This document shows, in pieces, positions 1-6,800 of a stretch of DNA of 9,271 nt; positions within the stretch are counted from its first letter, which is position 1; every line of letters starts with the position of its first letter. Position numbers and translations under genes: made by a program. Source of the stretch: SIG710 sp045605745 (GTDB lineage Bacteria > Bacillota > Clostridia > Oscillospirales > CAG-272); NCBI GenBank assembly GCA_045605745.1, contig JAZUQN010000038.1:1-9271 (forward strand). The letters run 5' to 3'. The notes under the pieces were generated by a model. The model did no database searches and was not told where the DNA came from. It was given only the letters and a program-made list of their open reading frames with translations.

Positions 1-15
1 CACATCTCCCCGATA

Positions 16-34
16 AATCAAAATTTATTTGATT
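16..34. repeat. AT-rich 7-bp inverted repeat
   Basis: AATCAAA (16-22) and TTTGATT (28-34) form a perfect 7-bp inverted repeat around a 5-nt centre. It lies just beyond the terminator that closes the locus. It may be a weak second hairpin or part of the next gene's control region, which is outside the window. In AT-rich DNA it could also be chance. Confidence 0.3.
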
Positions 35-38
35 CAAC

Positions 39-74
39 AAAAAGAGGCTGATTCATACAAATCAACCTCTTTTT
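39..74 (-). terminator. Rho-independent terminator closing the LRR/GH26-lipoprotein operon
   Basis: Arms 39-53 and 60-74 form a 15-bp stem with a 6-nt loop. In minus-strand RNA every position pairs, one of them as a G-U wobble (48/65). On the plus strand that position would be a C-A mismatch, so the element fits minus-strand transcription better. The minus-strand 3' arm ends in CCTCTTTTT, giving a short U-run. The hairpin begins about 70 nt after the stop codon of the lipoprotein gene. The A-run and T-run on the two arms mean it could also stop transcription from the other side. Confidence 0.85.
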
Positions 75-145
75 ATAAAAATTGTTGGCAAAGTGGGCGC
101 ATTTAGCAGCACAAAATGCTCTTCAATTTCAGATTACCGGGATGC

Positions 146-2053
146 TTATTTTCTCGCTGCTTCAAAATATGCAGGCAGAGAATCTCTGTCAATAAATATT
201 CCGGTTGCCATCATTTCCTCGCCATAGCCCCACCAGTCAACCGAGTCCTGGGCTGTCCATGTGAGAATATAGCCAAGCTTATATCCGTCTGAAAACATCT
301 GCTTTACAAGACCTGCAAAATCAAGACCGCTGAACAGTTCCTTTTGCTCATCTCGATCATCCGCCTCAATATCACCGCTAATACCAAATTCGCAAATGTT
401 TGTGATTTTTTCGGTGTTCATTAGCTTTGCATAGCTCTTTCCCGAGCCGTCTATTTCGTAGGCGCCGTCCGTATACCAGTCAAGACCGACAATATCAACA
501 TATTCATCACCCGGATAAGCATAAACAACATCTATCCATCCGTTTGCATTGTTGGGAGAATATACCCAAACAACGCTGTCAAGTCCAAGCTGCTGATAAT
601 ATTCATACATATAGATCCACAGATCCCTAAAGCATGATGCATCAACCTTATTTGCACCTTGAACAATACTCCACCAGAACCAGTTTGCATTCATCTCATG
701 GAAGGGTCTCCAGAGAACCGGTATTCCAATATCATGAAAATGCTTTATATATTCAGCCTCTATCTCCATTGCCTTATCAAGAGTTGCGTTAAGCGCAGTG
801 CCATCGGTGAGGACCTCTTTCCAAACCTCCGCCCCGCCAAGCACCTCTCTGAAAACTTGGTTTTCGGGATCCCAGGTTTCTGTTGGCATAGCCATGTGTG
901 AATGGACCTGAATTATTCCGCCCTGTGCCGCATAATCAACATATTCGCAGAACACCTGACTCTTTATATGATCCGGGCACTGTTCACCTGTAAGCTTCAA
1001 GCCATATCCACCCACATCAAGGGCGATAAGTCCCGGATATTTTCCGGTTGCATTGTAAAAACGGTCAATGACATCCGAGGGAGTTCCGATGCTTCCCCCA
1101 TAGGAATTGATCATTTCTCCAAGAATGACTGTATCCTCATTATACACGGCTTCGAGAACCTTCATAAGCTCCTCTTTGGTATAAAAAGTGGGAATATCCA
1201 GCTTGCCCTTGATGCTATCTTTAATATTTACATTCGTCTCGCCTTTTTTGACATAGTAATCAAGAAAATCCGTGCAAGATTTATATGAGCCCGAAACATA
1301 AAGATTCCCATCTATTATCTCAGCCTTATATGAAGCATAATCCATGCTGGTTGGCTCAAGGATGATATATGACTTTCCTTCTTCAAGCTCCTTTGCAACC
1401 GATACCTGCTGACCTGTATAAACATCAGAAATATTTTTCGCAAGAAGCTTTGATGCATCGATGTTTTCAGAATATATTTGGAACCTTGAAGCGTCAACAC
1501 CATCAATGCTTATCTTCTCAAGCTTGTAAGGCGGAGAATAGAGCAGTCCATCCCCATCCGGCACAACAACCATACCATCGAACATGAAGTTGCTAACAAA
1601 TTCGTCAATTGCTATTTGGAGAGATTTTTCACTTCCGCCCGCAATAACTATCTTATCGCCATCCAGCTTTATGAGATAGTCATTATATCCAAGCCCCTTC
1701 ATGGCGTTTCGGCTCTCGGTTCTGTTTGCTCCGCCGATAAGTATTTCATATTTGCTCTTTGAGCCGTAATCTGTGTTTATCTTAATTTGAGTGCCGCAGA
1801 AATCGCTTATGATTGTGCGCAGCTCCGTTGCCATATCTTTAACTTGTTTTGATGCTGTATCGGAGCGCACAATAGTATATTCACCAATATTCTCAATATA
1901 GGTTGTATAAACCACCTGCCTGCCATGCTCATCGGTTACAGCATCTCTTACCGGGATTTTATCGTCATCTGCATTAACCGGTGCTTTTTCGCCGCAGGCA
2001 AAAAGGGACAGAGAAATCATCAAAAGAATAAATGTTAAAAACAGTTTTTTCAT
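146..2053 (-). CDS. Surface lipoprotein with two accessory domains and a C-terminal GH26 glycosidase domain (mannanase-like)
   Basis: The protein is 635 residues. Residues 1-20 are a lipoprotein signal peptide: MKK, a hydrophobic stretch, then the lipobox LFAC with Cys20 as the lipidated residue. Residues ~57-157 and ~190-270 look like two copies of an alpha/beta accessory domain resembling the N-terminal domains of alpha-glucuronidase or GH20-type enzymes; the first contains YEILIGGANRTES and KIVIAGG. Residues ~291-635 are a GH26 domain. It has the acid/base motif WRPFHEMN (Glu453), an aromatic WFWW run, YPGDEYVDIVGLDWY and the nucleophile motif CEFG (Glu555). Family knowledge suggests beta-mannan hydrolysis at the cell surface, but GH26 also includes other activities, so the substrate is open. 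The start at 2053 is chosen over an upstream in-frame TTG (2131) because it has a good RBS and directly begins the signal peptide. It is translationally coupled to the LRR gene upstream and followed by a terminator. Confidence 0.85.
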   Translation of the reverse strand: MKKLFLTFILLMISLSLFACGEKAPVNADDDKIPVRDAVTDEHGRQVVYTTYIENIGEYTIVRSDTASKQVKDMATELRTIISDFCGTQIKINTDYGSKSKYEILIGGANRTESRNAMKGLGYNDYLIKLDGDKIVIAGGSEKSLQIAIDEFVSNFMFDGMVVVPDGDGLLYSPPYKLEKISIDGVDASRFQIYSENIDASKLLAKNISDVYTGQQVSVAKELEEGKSYIILEPTSMDYASYKAEIIDGNLYVSGSYKSCTDFLDYYVKKGETNVNIKDSIKGKLDIPTFYTKEELMKVLEAVYNEDTVILGEMINSYGGSIGTPSDVIDRFYNATGKYPGLIALDVGGYGLKLTGEQCPDHIKSQVFCEYVDYAAQGGIIQVHSHMAMPTETWDPENQVFREVLGGAEVWKEVLTDGTALNATLDKAMEIEAEYIKHFHDIGIPVLWRPFHEMNANWFWWSIVQGANKVDASCFRDLWIYMYEYYQQLGLDSVVWVYSPNNANGWIDVVYAYPGDEYVDIVGLDWYTDGAYEIDGSGKSYAKLMNTEKITNICEFGISGDIEADDRDEQKELFSGLDFAGLVKQMFSDGYKLGYILTWTAQDSVDWWGYGEEMMATGIFIDRDSLPAYFEAARK

Positions 2054-4452
2054 TATTTTTTCTCCTTTCTGCCCTTTAAAACAAAAACTATCACAACTGC
2101 CAAAACAGCTATAACTGCCGCAGAAATACAAGCGATGATAAGAACAGCACTGCCCCCATCATTTTCAGCCGGAGCTGTGCTCATATTACCCTCACCGCTC
2201 TCTACACTTTCGTTTACATAACCCTCCGGAGGGTTATGTATGATTATACAATATTTTGAAAGCTCGGTTTCGACCGGCTCTGTTTCCTCATCCTTACCTC
2301 CCTCATTTCTTTCGGCTCTTTCCTTTTCATCCTGATTCATCTCGGGAGGAGTTGCCAGTTTTGCCACAGGAGCTTCAGCAGAAATATCCTTAAAGCCTGT
2401 GCCCTTTTCCAAAGCATAAGCCTCGGCAGAGCTGCCGGGAGCTCCGTAAACAGCCTCGATGTTCATGCAATCCTCAAAGGTTGATGATCCTATCTCGCCT
2501 GCCGTTTCACTGATAATGGGATTAACCAAGAGGTAGTTATAGGCAAAGGTCCAAGCCTCAAGGGTTGGAACAGTTCTGAGATCATATGTACCAATAACAG
2601 GCTCATTCCCCGTGACATAAATACTTCTAAGATTGTAGCATTTTTCAAATGCACCTGCGCCAATTTCAACAGGGGTAGTCGGAAGCTCCACCTCTTGCAA
2701 ATTCACACACTGGCAGAATGTATATTTTCCTATATAAGTGATCTTCGGTCCAACGATCAGCTTTTTTATGTTTTTTCTATATGAGAACCAGGCCTGCTTC
2801 TTTGAACCGCCGCCATAATAGTTCACAATATCATTAAGAGCACCCGAACCAAGAATGGTAAGAGTGCCTGTTTCCTCATCAAATGAGGCAAAAGAGGAAG
2901 CACCGCAAGCAACCGCATCGGGGTTGATATACATATAGTTTTCGTATATCTCCTCGGGATCTTCAACATTTATAAGATTATAATAGTTTTCAGCGGCAAA
3001 TGTTTTCGTATCGTCGTTTACAGCACCCACAATGTTTTTACAGCCCAGAAAAGCTATGGGATTCAGCTTGTCATAGGTGATTTTGGGGTTGACTTTAACA
3101 GTTTCGACAGATGTGTTTTTTATAATGCCTGCCGCATAAGTTCCGAGAAAAGCAAGATCCGCCACGCCCTCTTCACCGTTTTTGCCAAGCTTATATATAG
3201 CGCTGAGTGATTTGCAATTATGCATTGCATAGGCATCTATCTGCTCAAGATTTCCGCTATACTGAAGAGTTTTCAGTGCAGTGAATCCCTCAAAGGCTTT
3301 ATTTGAAATTTTATGTATACCGGGGCCAACAATAATGTGCTCAGCCTCAAACTTAAATTCAGAATACTTTTGTGCATCCTTTGATCCGGAGGTCTGGTTT
3401 CCGGTTTCATTATAGCCTGTGCCGTTGCTTATAAACACCAAGGTCTTTGAATCCTTAAAATAAGCCCAATAGGTGTTAACGATAATCTTACCCTCATATT
3501 CATGCTCAAGAAGTCCGGATGCATCCGCTTTGTCTTTTGGATATTGAGCCATTATCTCATTCGGGTCTTTTTCAACAACTCTCGTTCCCTTGATAATAAC
3601 CTCTCCTGTGGTTATATCTACAAATTCATAACCACCCTCTTCTGCATAGGTTTCAGCGGTTGAACCCTTGTAACCAACAATGGTGAAGAGCTGAACACAG
3701 TTGTTAAAAGCTGTCTTTGAAATTTTCATATTAGGGTTATTAACCGTGATCTTTTTCAGAGTTGCAGTGTTAATAAACGCACTGTCTGAAATGCTTTCAA
3801 GAGTTGTGGGAAAATTTATTTCCGCAAATTTATTAGCCTTAAAGCACTCTGTTGGAATATTTTTTATGTTTTCGCCAAAGATTACATCAGTAAATTTGGC
3901 ACCGTCAAAGCAGTATGAACCAAGCTCTGCCATATGTGTAAAATCGGCAAGTCCGGCAACCGCCTCATTTCCCGTTACAACAAAACAATTAAGACCTGCA
4001 TTTGCTTCAAAGGTTGCATATCCCGTCTTTTTGAAATCCTTTGAAACCTCAATTGTCTTAATTTTGGAGATAACCATATAAACGCCCTTGTCGGCAGCGG
4101 TAATTCCCTCTCCAAAGACCATTTTATTTACATTTCCGCCATAATACCACGGAACAAGCGTATTATTGCTCCAGCCGATGCCCTTTCCTTCAGCGGTGCA
4201 GGCAGTAACAACGGTTGTCTGAACCTTGTCTGTGGCCGTTTTGTCAATCTCAAAGCGACAGACATTCATTTCGTATTCCGTATTTATTGTCCATTTTATG
4301 TTTGTTTCCTTGCCCTCGGAGTTATATACATAACCCTGACTTTGGTATGTGACCTCGGAATTTGCATCTGTAGCACCTATTGCAGAAAGCAGCAGTACGG
4401 CAGATGCAAGCATCGCAAGAAAACAAATAATTGTATTTCTGGGAAATTTCAT
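2053..4452 (-). CDS. Membrane-anchored BspA-type leucine-rich-repeat surface protein
   Basis: The protein is 799 residues. Residues 1-30 are a signal peptide with a long hydrophobic core. The ectodomain has three LRR_5/BspA-like modules: about 36-290, 320-500 and 515-690. Repeat signatures include ISDSAF and SKTAFNNCVQL in module 1, ISNKAFEGFTAL in module 2, and TYIGKYTFCQCVNLQEVELP and IGAGAFEKCYNLRSI in module 3. Module 3 opens with the usual GTLTILGSGAL strand pair. Modules 1 and 3 end in the family's typical GSTAETYA/GSSAEAYA motif. Residues ~700-767 are an acidic, Pro/Glu-rich spacer. Residues ~769-792 are a transmembrane helix, followed by the basic tail KGRKEKK. There is no LPXTG signal, so it is anchored by the helix. 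Proteins of this type bind host or plant ligands or other cells. Here the coupled GH26 lipoprotein suggests a substrate-binding or adhesion partner (inference). The ATG at 4452 is preferred over an in-frame TTG at 4476 because of its RBS and signal peptide. Confidence 0.85.
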   Translation of the reverse strand: MKFPRNTIICFLAMLASAVLLLSAIGATDANSEVTYQSQGYVYNSEGKETNIKWTINTEYEMNVCRFEIDKTATDKVQTTVVTACTAEGKGIGWSNNTLVPWYYGGNVNKMVFGEGITAADKGVYMVISKIKTIEVSKDFKKTGYATFEANAGLNCFVVTGNEAVAGLADFTHMAELGSYCFDGAKFTDVIFGENIKNIPTECFKANKFAEINFPTTLESISDSAFINTATLKKITVNNPNMKISKTAFNNCVQLFTIVGYKGSTAETYAEEGGYEFVDITTGEVIIKGTRVVEKDPNEIMAQYPKDKADASGLLEHEYEGKIIVNTYWAYFKDSKTLVFISNGTGYNETGNQTSGSKDAQKYSEFKFEAEHIIVGPGIHKISNKAFEGFTALKTLQYSGNLEQIDAYAMHNCKSLSAIYKLGKNGEEGVADLAFLGTYAAGIIKNTSVETVKVNPKITYDKLNPIAFLGCKNIVGAVNDDTKTFAAENYYNLINVEDPEEIYENYMYINPDAVACGASSFASFDEETGTLTILGSGALNDIVNYYGGGSKKQAWFSYRKNIKKLIVGPKITYIGKYTFCQCVNLQEVELPTTPVEIGAGAFEKCYNLRSIYVTGNEPVIGTYDLRTVPTLEAWTFAYNYLLVNPIISETAGEIGSSTFEDCMNIEAVYGAPGSSAEAYALEKGTGFKDISAEAPVAKLATPPEMNQDEKERAERNEGGKDEETEPVETELSKYCIIIHNPPEGYVNESVESGEGNMSTAPAENDGGSAVLIIACISAAVIAVLAVVIVFVLKGRKEKK
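2062..2069 (-). promoter_or_regulatory. RBS of the lipoprotein gene, inside the 3' end of the LRR gene
   Basis: Minus-strand GAAAGGAG lies 8 nt before the ATG at 2053. It sits within the last codons of the LRR protein (the Lys/Arg-rich tail). The upstream stop and this start share one base (TAATG), the usual arrangement for translational coupling by a terminating ribosome. The site also rules out the longer TTG-started reading frame. Confidence 0.85.
2215..2240. repeat. Perfect 26-bp palindrome inside the LRR gene
   Basis: The half-site TACATAACCCTCC (2215-2227) is followed without a gap by its exact reverse complement (2228-2240). The next base pair outside does not match. It encodes the HNPPEGYV part of the acidic spacer before the transmembrane helix. 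In mRNA it can form an 11-bp stem with a CCGG loop. No U-run follows, so it is not an intrinsic terminator. It lies about 160 nt upstream of the lipoprotein start and could act on operon mRNA processing or stability. Confidence 0.8.
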
Positions 4453-4459
4453 TGCTTTA

Positions 4460-4470
4460 CATCCTTTCTT
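4460..4470 (-). promoter_or_regulatory. RBS that sets the start of the LRR gene
   Basis: Minus-strand AAGAAAGGATG carries AGGA 9 nt before the ATG at 4452. An in-frame TTG at 4476 lies upstream of this RBS and has no better site of its own, so the ATG is taken as the start. Confidence 0.75.
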
Positions 4471-4484
4471 CGCCAAATATAACA

Positions 4485-4507
4485 GAAATGGGGCAGAGCC
4501 CCATTTC
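4485..4507 (-). promoter_or_regulatory. Strong 10-bp leader hairpin (stabiliser, attenuator, or terminator of the GH26 operon)
   Basis: Arms 4485-4494 (GAAATGGGGC) and 4498-4507 pair perfectly around a 3-nt loop. In the minus direction the stem is followed by TGTTATATTT, a moderately U-rich tail. It lies downstream of gene D, where no other strong hairpin exists, so it could end the four-gene GH26 transcript. It also lies just after the predicted start site of the LRR promoter, so it would form near the 5' end of that mRNA, about 15 nt before the RBS. A 5' stem of this kind can protect mRNA or attenuate transcription. The sequence does not decide between these roles. Confidence 0.7.
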
Positions 4508-4522
4508 CACTATGCCTTTTTC

Positions 4523-4551
4523 AGTATACCGAATTTTAAGAATTAAATCAA
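4523..4551 (-). promoter_or_regulatory. Promoter of the LRR/GH26-lipoprotein operon
   Basis: Minus-strand TTGATT (4546-4551) and TATACT (4523-4528) are separated by exactly 17 nt in an AT-rich stretch. This fits a housekeeping sigma-A promoter. The start would be near 4516, giving a leader of about 64 nt that contains the hairpin at 4485-4507 and the RBS. No clear operator palindrome overlaps it. Confidence 0.7.
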
Positions 4552-4593
4552 TGTAAAATTAAGACAATTTTGTAAAATAAGGAAATCCCAATT

Positions 4594-5643
4594 TCACGAG
4601 TAAAGCTTCTGCAATCTTTCAAGATCTATGCAGAAGGGATCCTTTAAAGCCTCCTCAGCCTTTCCGATAGAATAAAGTGCGCCGCATCCGCCCGTCCATG
4701 TAAGTACATATGCGATCTTCAGACCTCTGCGCATCATATCTTTCATAACATCAACCATATCAAGAGCGTTAAAGGTCTTGGTTTGGGAATCAAAATCCGA
4801 CATTCTGAGAGCATTACCGGGGCCAAACTCAGTGAGTGCCGCAGGCATTCCTAAATTCATCACCTTATCATAGGAATGGTTAGGAAATATCAGTTCATTT
4901 TTATTGCTTGTATACCAGTCGATTCCAACCATATCCACATATTCATCACCCGGGTAATAATAAAGTGCATCGCAAACGCCATTCCAATTTCCGTGGTTGT
5001 TTGGCGCATAAACCCAAATAAGGTTGGTAAGCCCCAGCTCATTTACATAAAGATTATATATGTACCGCCAAAGTCTCTTCAGATATTCGCCGTCCATCCA
5101 AAGGAGCCCCGGCTCACCGTGAGCTCTGCCGCAATACCAAAAGGAACCGCTGTTTGCCTCATGCAGTGGACGCCAAAGAACGGTAACTCCTCGCTCTCCA
5201 AGCTGACGTAAAAATTCACCATCTACAAGAAGTTCCTCTTTAAATATTATGTTAAGCTCTGTTCCCTCGGTTAGGAGCTGCTCCCAAGGCTCAAGACCTC
5301 CAAATTTACCTCTGCAAAGTGCCCTTGCCGTTGGATCGGGAATGGGATTTGCAAAGTGGGAGGAGGCAGTTACTATACCGCCTTTTTCTGCAAAATCTGT
5401 TATCTGATCAATGTAAGCCTTCCATTTTTCGCTGTTCACGCCAACCTGTGGAAGCTGAAGACCATAACAAGCAAGATCAAGTCCCATAACCGCAGGATAT
5501 TTTCCCCCACTTGCCTTGCTGTAGCGGCTAAGCATATCCGCAGGCATATCCTGATTTCCACCACACTGCTCTCCGAAAAGCAAAATCCTGCTGTCCTCAT
5601 AAGCCAGCTTGAGAACCTTCATTATTTGTTCTTTTGTGTACAT
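4594..5643 (-). CDS. Cytosolic single-domain GH26 glycosidase, paralog D
   Basis: The protein is 349 residues, all GH26 domain, with no signal peptide or membrane segment. It has the N-terminal barrel strand ILLFGEQ (20-26), GGIVTASSHFANP (88-100) with the subsite His at 96, the acid/base motif WRPLHEAN (Glu162), YYPGDEYVDMVGIDWY (229-244) and the nucleophile motif LTEFG (Glu272). LTW (314-316) supplies the late Trp. Expected activity is hydrolysis of a beta-manno-oligosaccharide or similar glycan in the cytosol (inference from family). Oddity: after the acid/base Glu it reads NSGSFWY, whereas paralogs A-C read NGxWFWF, so the first Trp is Ser here. A ~27-residue stretch around ASSHFANPIPDPTARALCRG is almost identical to paralog C. 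It is the last gene of the four-gene operon, 13 nt after C. The stop codon is TGA. Confidence 0.85.
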   Translation of the reverse strand: MYTKEQIMKVLKLAYEDSRILLFGEQCGGNQDMPADMLSRYSKASGGKYPAVMGLDLACYGLQLPQVGVNSEKWKAYIDQITDFAEKGGIVTASSHFANPIPDPTARALCRGKFGGLEPWEQLLTEGTELNIIFKEELLVDGEFLRQLGERGVTVLWRPLHEANSGSFWYCGRAHGEPGLLWMDGEYLKRLWRYIYNLYVNELGLTNLIWVYAPNNHGNWNGVCDALYYYPGDEYVDMVGIDWYTSNKNELIFPNHSYDKVMNLGMPAALTEFGPGNALRMSDFDSQTKTFNALDMVDVMKDMMRRGLKIAYVLTWTGGCGALYSIGKAEEALKDPFCIDLERLQKLYS

Positions 5644-5651
5644 TTTTGATA

Positions 5652-5658
5652 TCCTCTT
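5652..5658 (-). promoter_or_regulatory. RBS of paralog D overlapping the stop codon of paralog C
   Basis: Minus-strand AAGAGGA (5652-5658) lies 8 nt before the ATG at 5643 and overlaps the TAA of gene C (5657-5659). A ribosome finishing C would sit on this site, so the two genes are probably translated in a coupled way. Confidence 0.7.
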
Positions 5659-6712
5659 ATTCTTTATATAGACATTTCAGCCTTTCAAGATCCACACAAA
5701 AAGGATCCTTCATTGCCTCCTCTGCTCTGCCAAGAGAACAGATGGAAGAACGGCCATAGTGCCATGTCAGGGCGTAAGCGATCTTAAGCCCCTTTTTCAT
5801 CTGAGCCTTCAGCATATTGGTGAGATCCACTGCGCTGAATATCTCTGCCTGCCTTTCGGCATCAAGCTCATAATATCGCAGAGGTGGACGAGGCCCAACC
5901 TCAGCTAACACGGCGGTTTTTCCAAGACTCATTATTTTATCATATGAATGGCCCGGATAATTCAGCTCGTTTTTATCGGCCGTATACCAGTCAACGCCAA
6001 CCATGTCGCAATATTCATTGCCGGGATAATAATAAAACACATCGCGAGGACCGTTTTCTGTGTTTTGGGAAACATTCGGAGAATATATCCAAATGAGATT
6101 GTCAAGCCCCATTTCCTCTGTATAAAGCTTGTAGATATATTTCCAAAGGCGGCGAAGATAGTCGCCCGGCAGCCAATCCATCTTCTTTGTGGAACGGGCA
6201 CAAAACCAAAACCAATTGCCGTTTGCCTCATGAAGCGGACGCCAAAGGACGGTTACTCCCCGTCTTTTGAGCTCACACAAAAATTTTCCGTCAAGAATAA
6301 GCTCTTCCTTAATTATTTTATTAAGCTTCGTACCCTCGGTGAGCATCTCCTCCCATGTTTCAGCACCCCCGAAAATACCTCGGCAAAGTGCTCTTGCTGT
6401 TGGATCGGGAATGGGATTTGCAAAATGCGAGGAGGCGGTTACTATGCCGCCTTTGTCTGCAAAATCTGTTATCTGGTCGATTATGCTGAACCATTTTTCG
6501 CTTCCCTCACCTACATTTTGGAGATGAAAGCCATAGCAAGCAAGGTCAATGCCAAGAACAGCAGGTCTTTTCCCCCCGGTTGCTTTCTCATATCTTGCAA
6601 ACATATCCTCCGGCATATCGCATCCGCCCATGAGCTGCTCGCCCATAAGTATATATCTGCTATCCTCATATGCCTCGGCAAGGACGTCTATAATTTGCTG
6701 TTTAGTAAACAT
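5657..6712 (-). CDS. Cytosolic single-domain GH26 glycosidase, paralog C
   Basis: The protein is 351 residues, all GH26 domain, with no export signal. It has ILMGEQ (21-26), GGIVTASSHFANP (His96), WRPLHEANGNWFWF (157-170; acid/base Glu162), YYPGNEYCDMVGVDWY and the nucleophile strand LAEVGP (Glu271). Oddity: the residue after the nucleophile is Val, while paralogs A, B, D and the lipoprotein have Phe (EFG). The loop after it (RPPLRY) also differs, which may change the -1 subsite or substrate range. The family points to beta-mannanase-like or exo-acting oligosaccharide hydrolysis in the cytosol. An in-frame TTG at 6775 would add 21 residues, but the ATG at 6712 has its own AGGAGA site and aligns with the starts of paralogs A, B and D. 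It may be transcribed from its own promoter in the B/C gap as well as by read-through. Confidence 0.85.
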   Translation of the reverse strand: MFTKQQIIDVLAEAYEDSRYILMGEQLMGGCDMPEDMFARYEKATGGKRPAVLGIDLACYGFHLQNVGEGSEKWFSIIDQITDFADKGGIVTASSHFANPIPDPTARALCRGIFGGAETWEEMLTEGTKLNKIIKEELILDGKFLCELKRRGVTVLWRPLHEANGNWFWFCARSTKKMDWLPGDYLRRLWKYIYKLYTEEMGLDNLIWIYSPNVSQNTENGPRDVFYYYPGNEYCDMVGVDWYTADKNELNYPGHSYDKIMSLGKTAVLAEVGPRPPLRYYELDAERQAEIFSAVDLTNMLKAQMKKGLKIAYALTWHYGRSSICSLGRAEEAMKDPFCVDLERLKCLYKE

Positions 6713-6721
6713 TTTTGGTTT

Positions 6722-6727
6722 TCTCCT
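6722..6727 (-). promoter_or_regulatory. RBS that sets the start of paralog C
   Basis: Minus-strand AGGAGA lies 9 nt before the ATG at 6712. It supports this start over the upstream in-frame TTG at 6775, which falls inside the -35 hexamer of the predicted promoter. Confidence 0.75.
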
Positions 6728-6746
6728 ATCTATAGCAATACAACTA

Positions 6747-6775
6747 ATGATAGCATTGGAAAAACGAAAAATCAA
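6747..6775 (-). promoter_or_regulatory. Probable internal promoter ahead of paralog C
   Basis: Minus-strand TTGATT (6770-6775) and TATCAT (6747-6752) are 17 nt apart, and TGC before the -10 box makes an extended -10. The start would be near 6740, giving a 28-nt leader with the RBS. It occupies the only sizeable gap in the four-gene GH26 run (88 nt; the others are 13-15 nt). I see no terminator after gene B, so C and D could have two transcripts. Confidence 0.6.
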
Positions 6776-6800
6776 TACATTTTGTGATAGAAATATGCAA

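Noticed and set aside
81..145. Spacer between the lipoprotein stop and the terminator
   Set aside because: It holds only a weak GCATTT/AAATGC inverted repeat with a 9-nt loop. No gene, promoter or RNA can be supported.
2054..2131. Upstream TTG start extending the lipoprotein by 26 residues
   Set aside because: It would put a Cys/Gly-rich segment before the signal peptide and overlap the transmembrane end of the LRR gene. The ATG at 2053 has a strong RBS and a proper lipoprotein signal.
4557..4576. AAAATT/AATTTT inverted repeat after gene D as a terminator
   Set aside because: The stem is only 6 A-T pairs and no U-run follows in the minus direction. The hairpin at 4485-4507 is a far better candidate.
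5948..6787. Long plus-strand open frame (279 codons) antisense to paralog C
   Set aside because: It lies wholly opposite a clear GH26 gene. A similar antisense frame exists opposite paralog A (7575-8501), and the two resemble each other only because the sense genes are paralogs. Neither has a convincing RBS or a recognisable domain.
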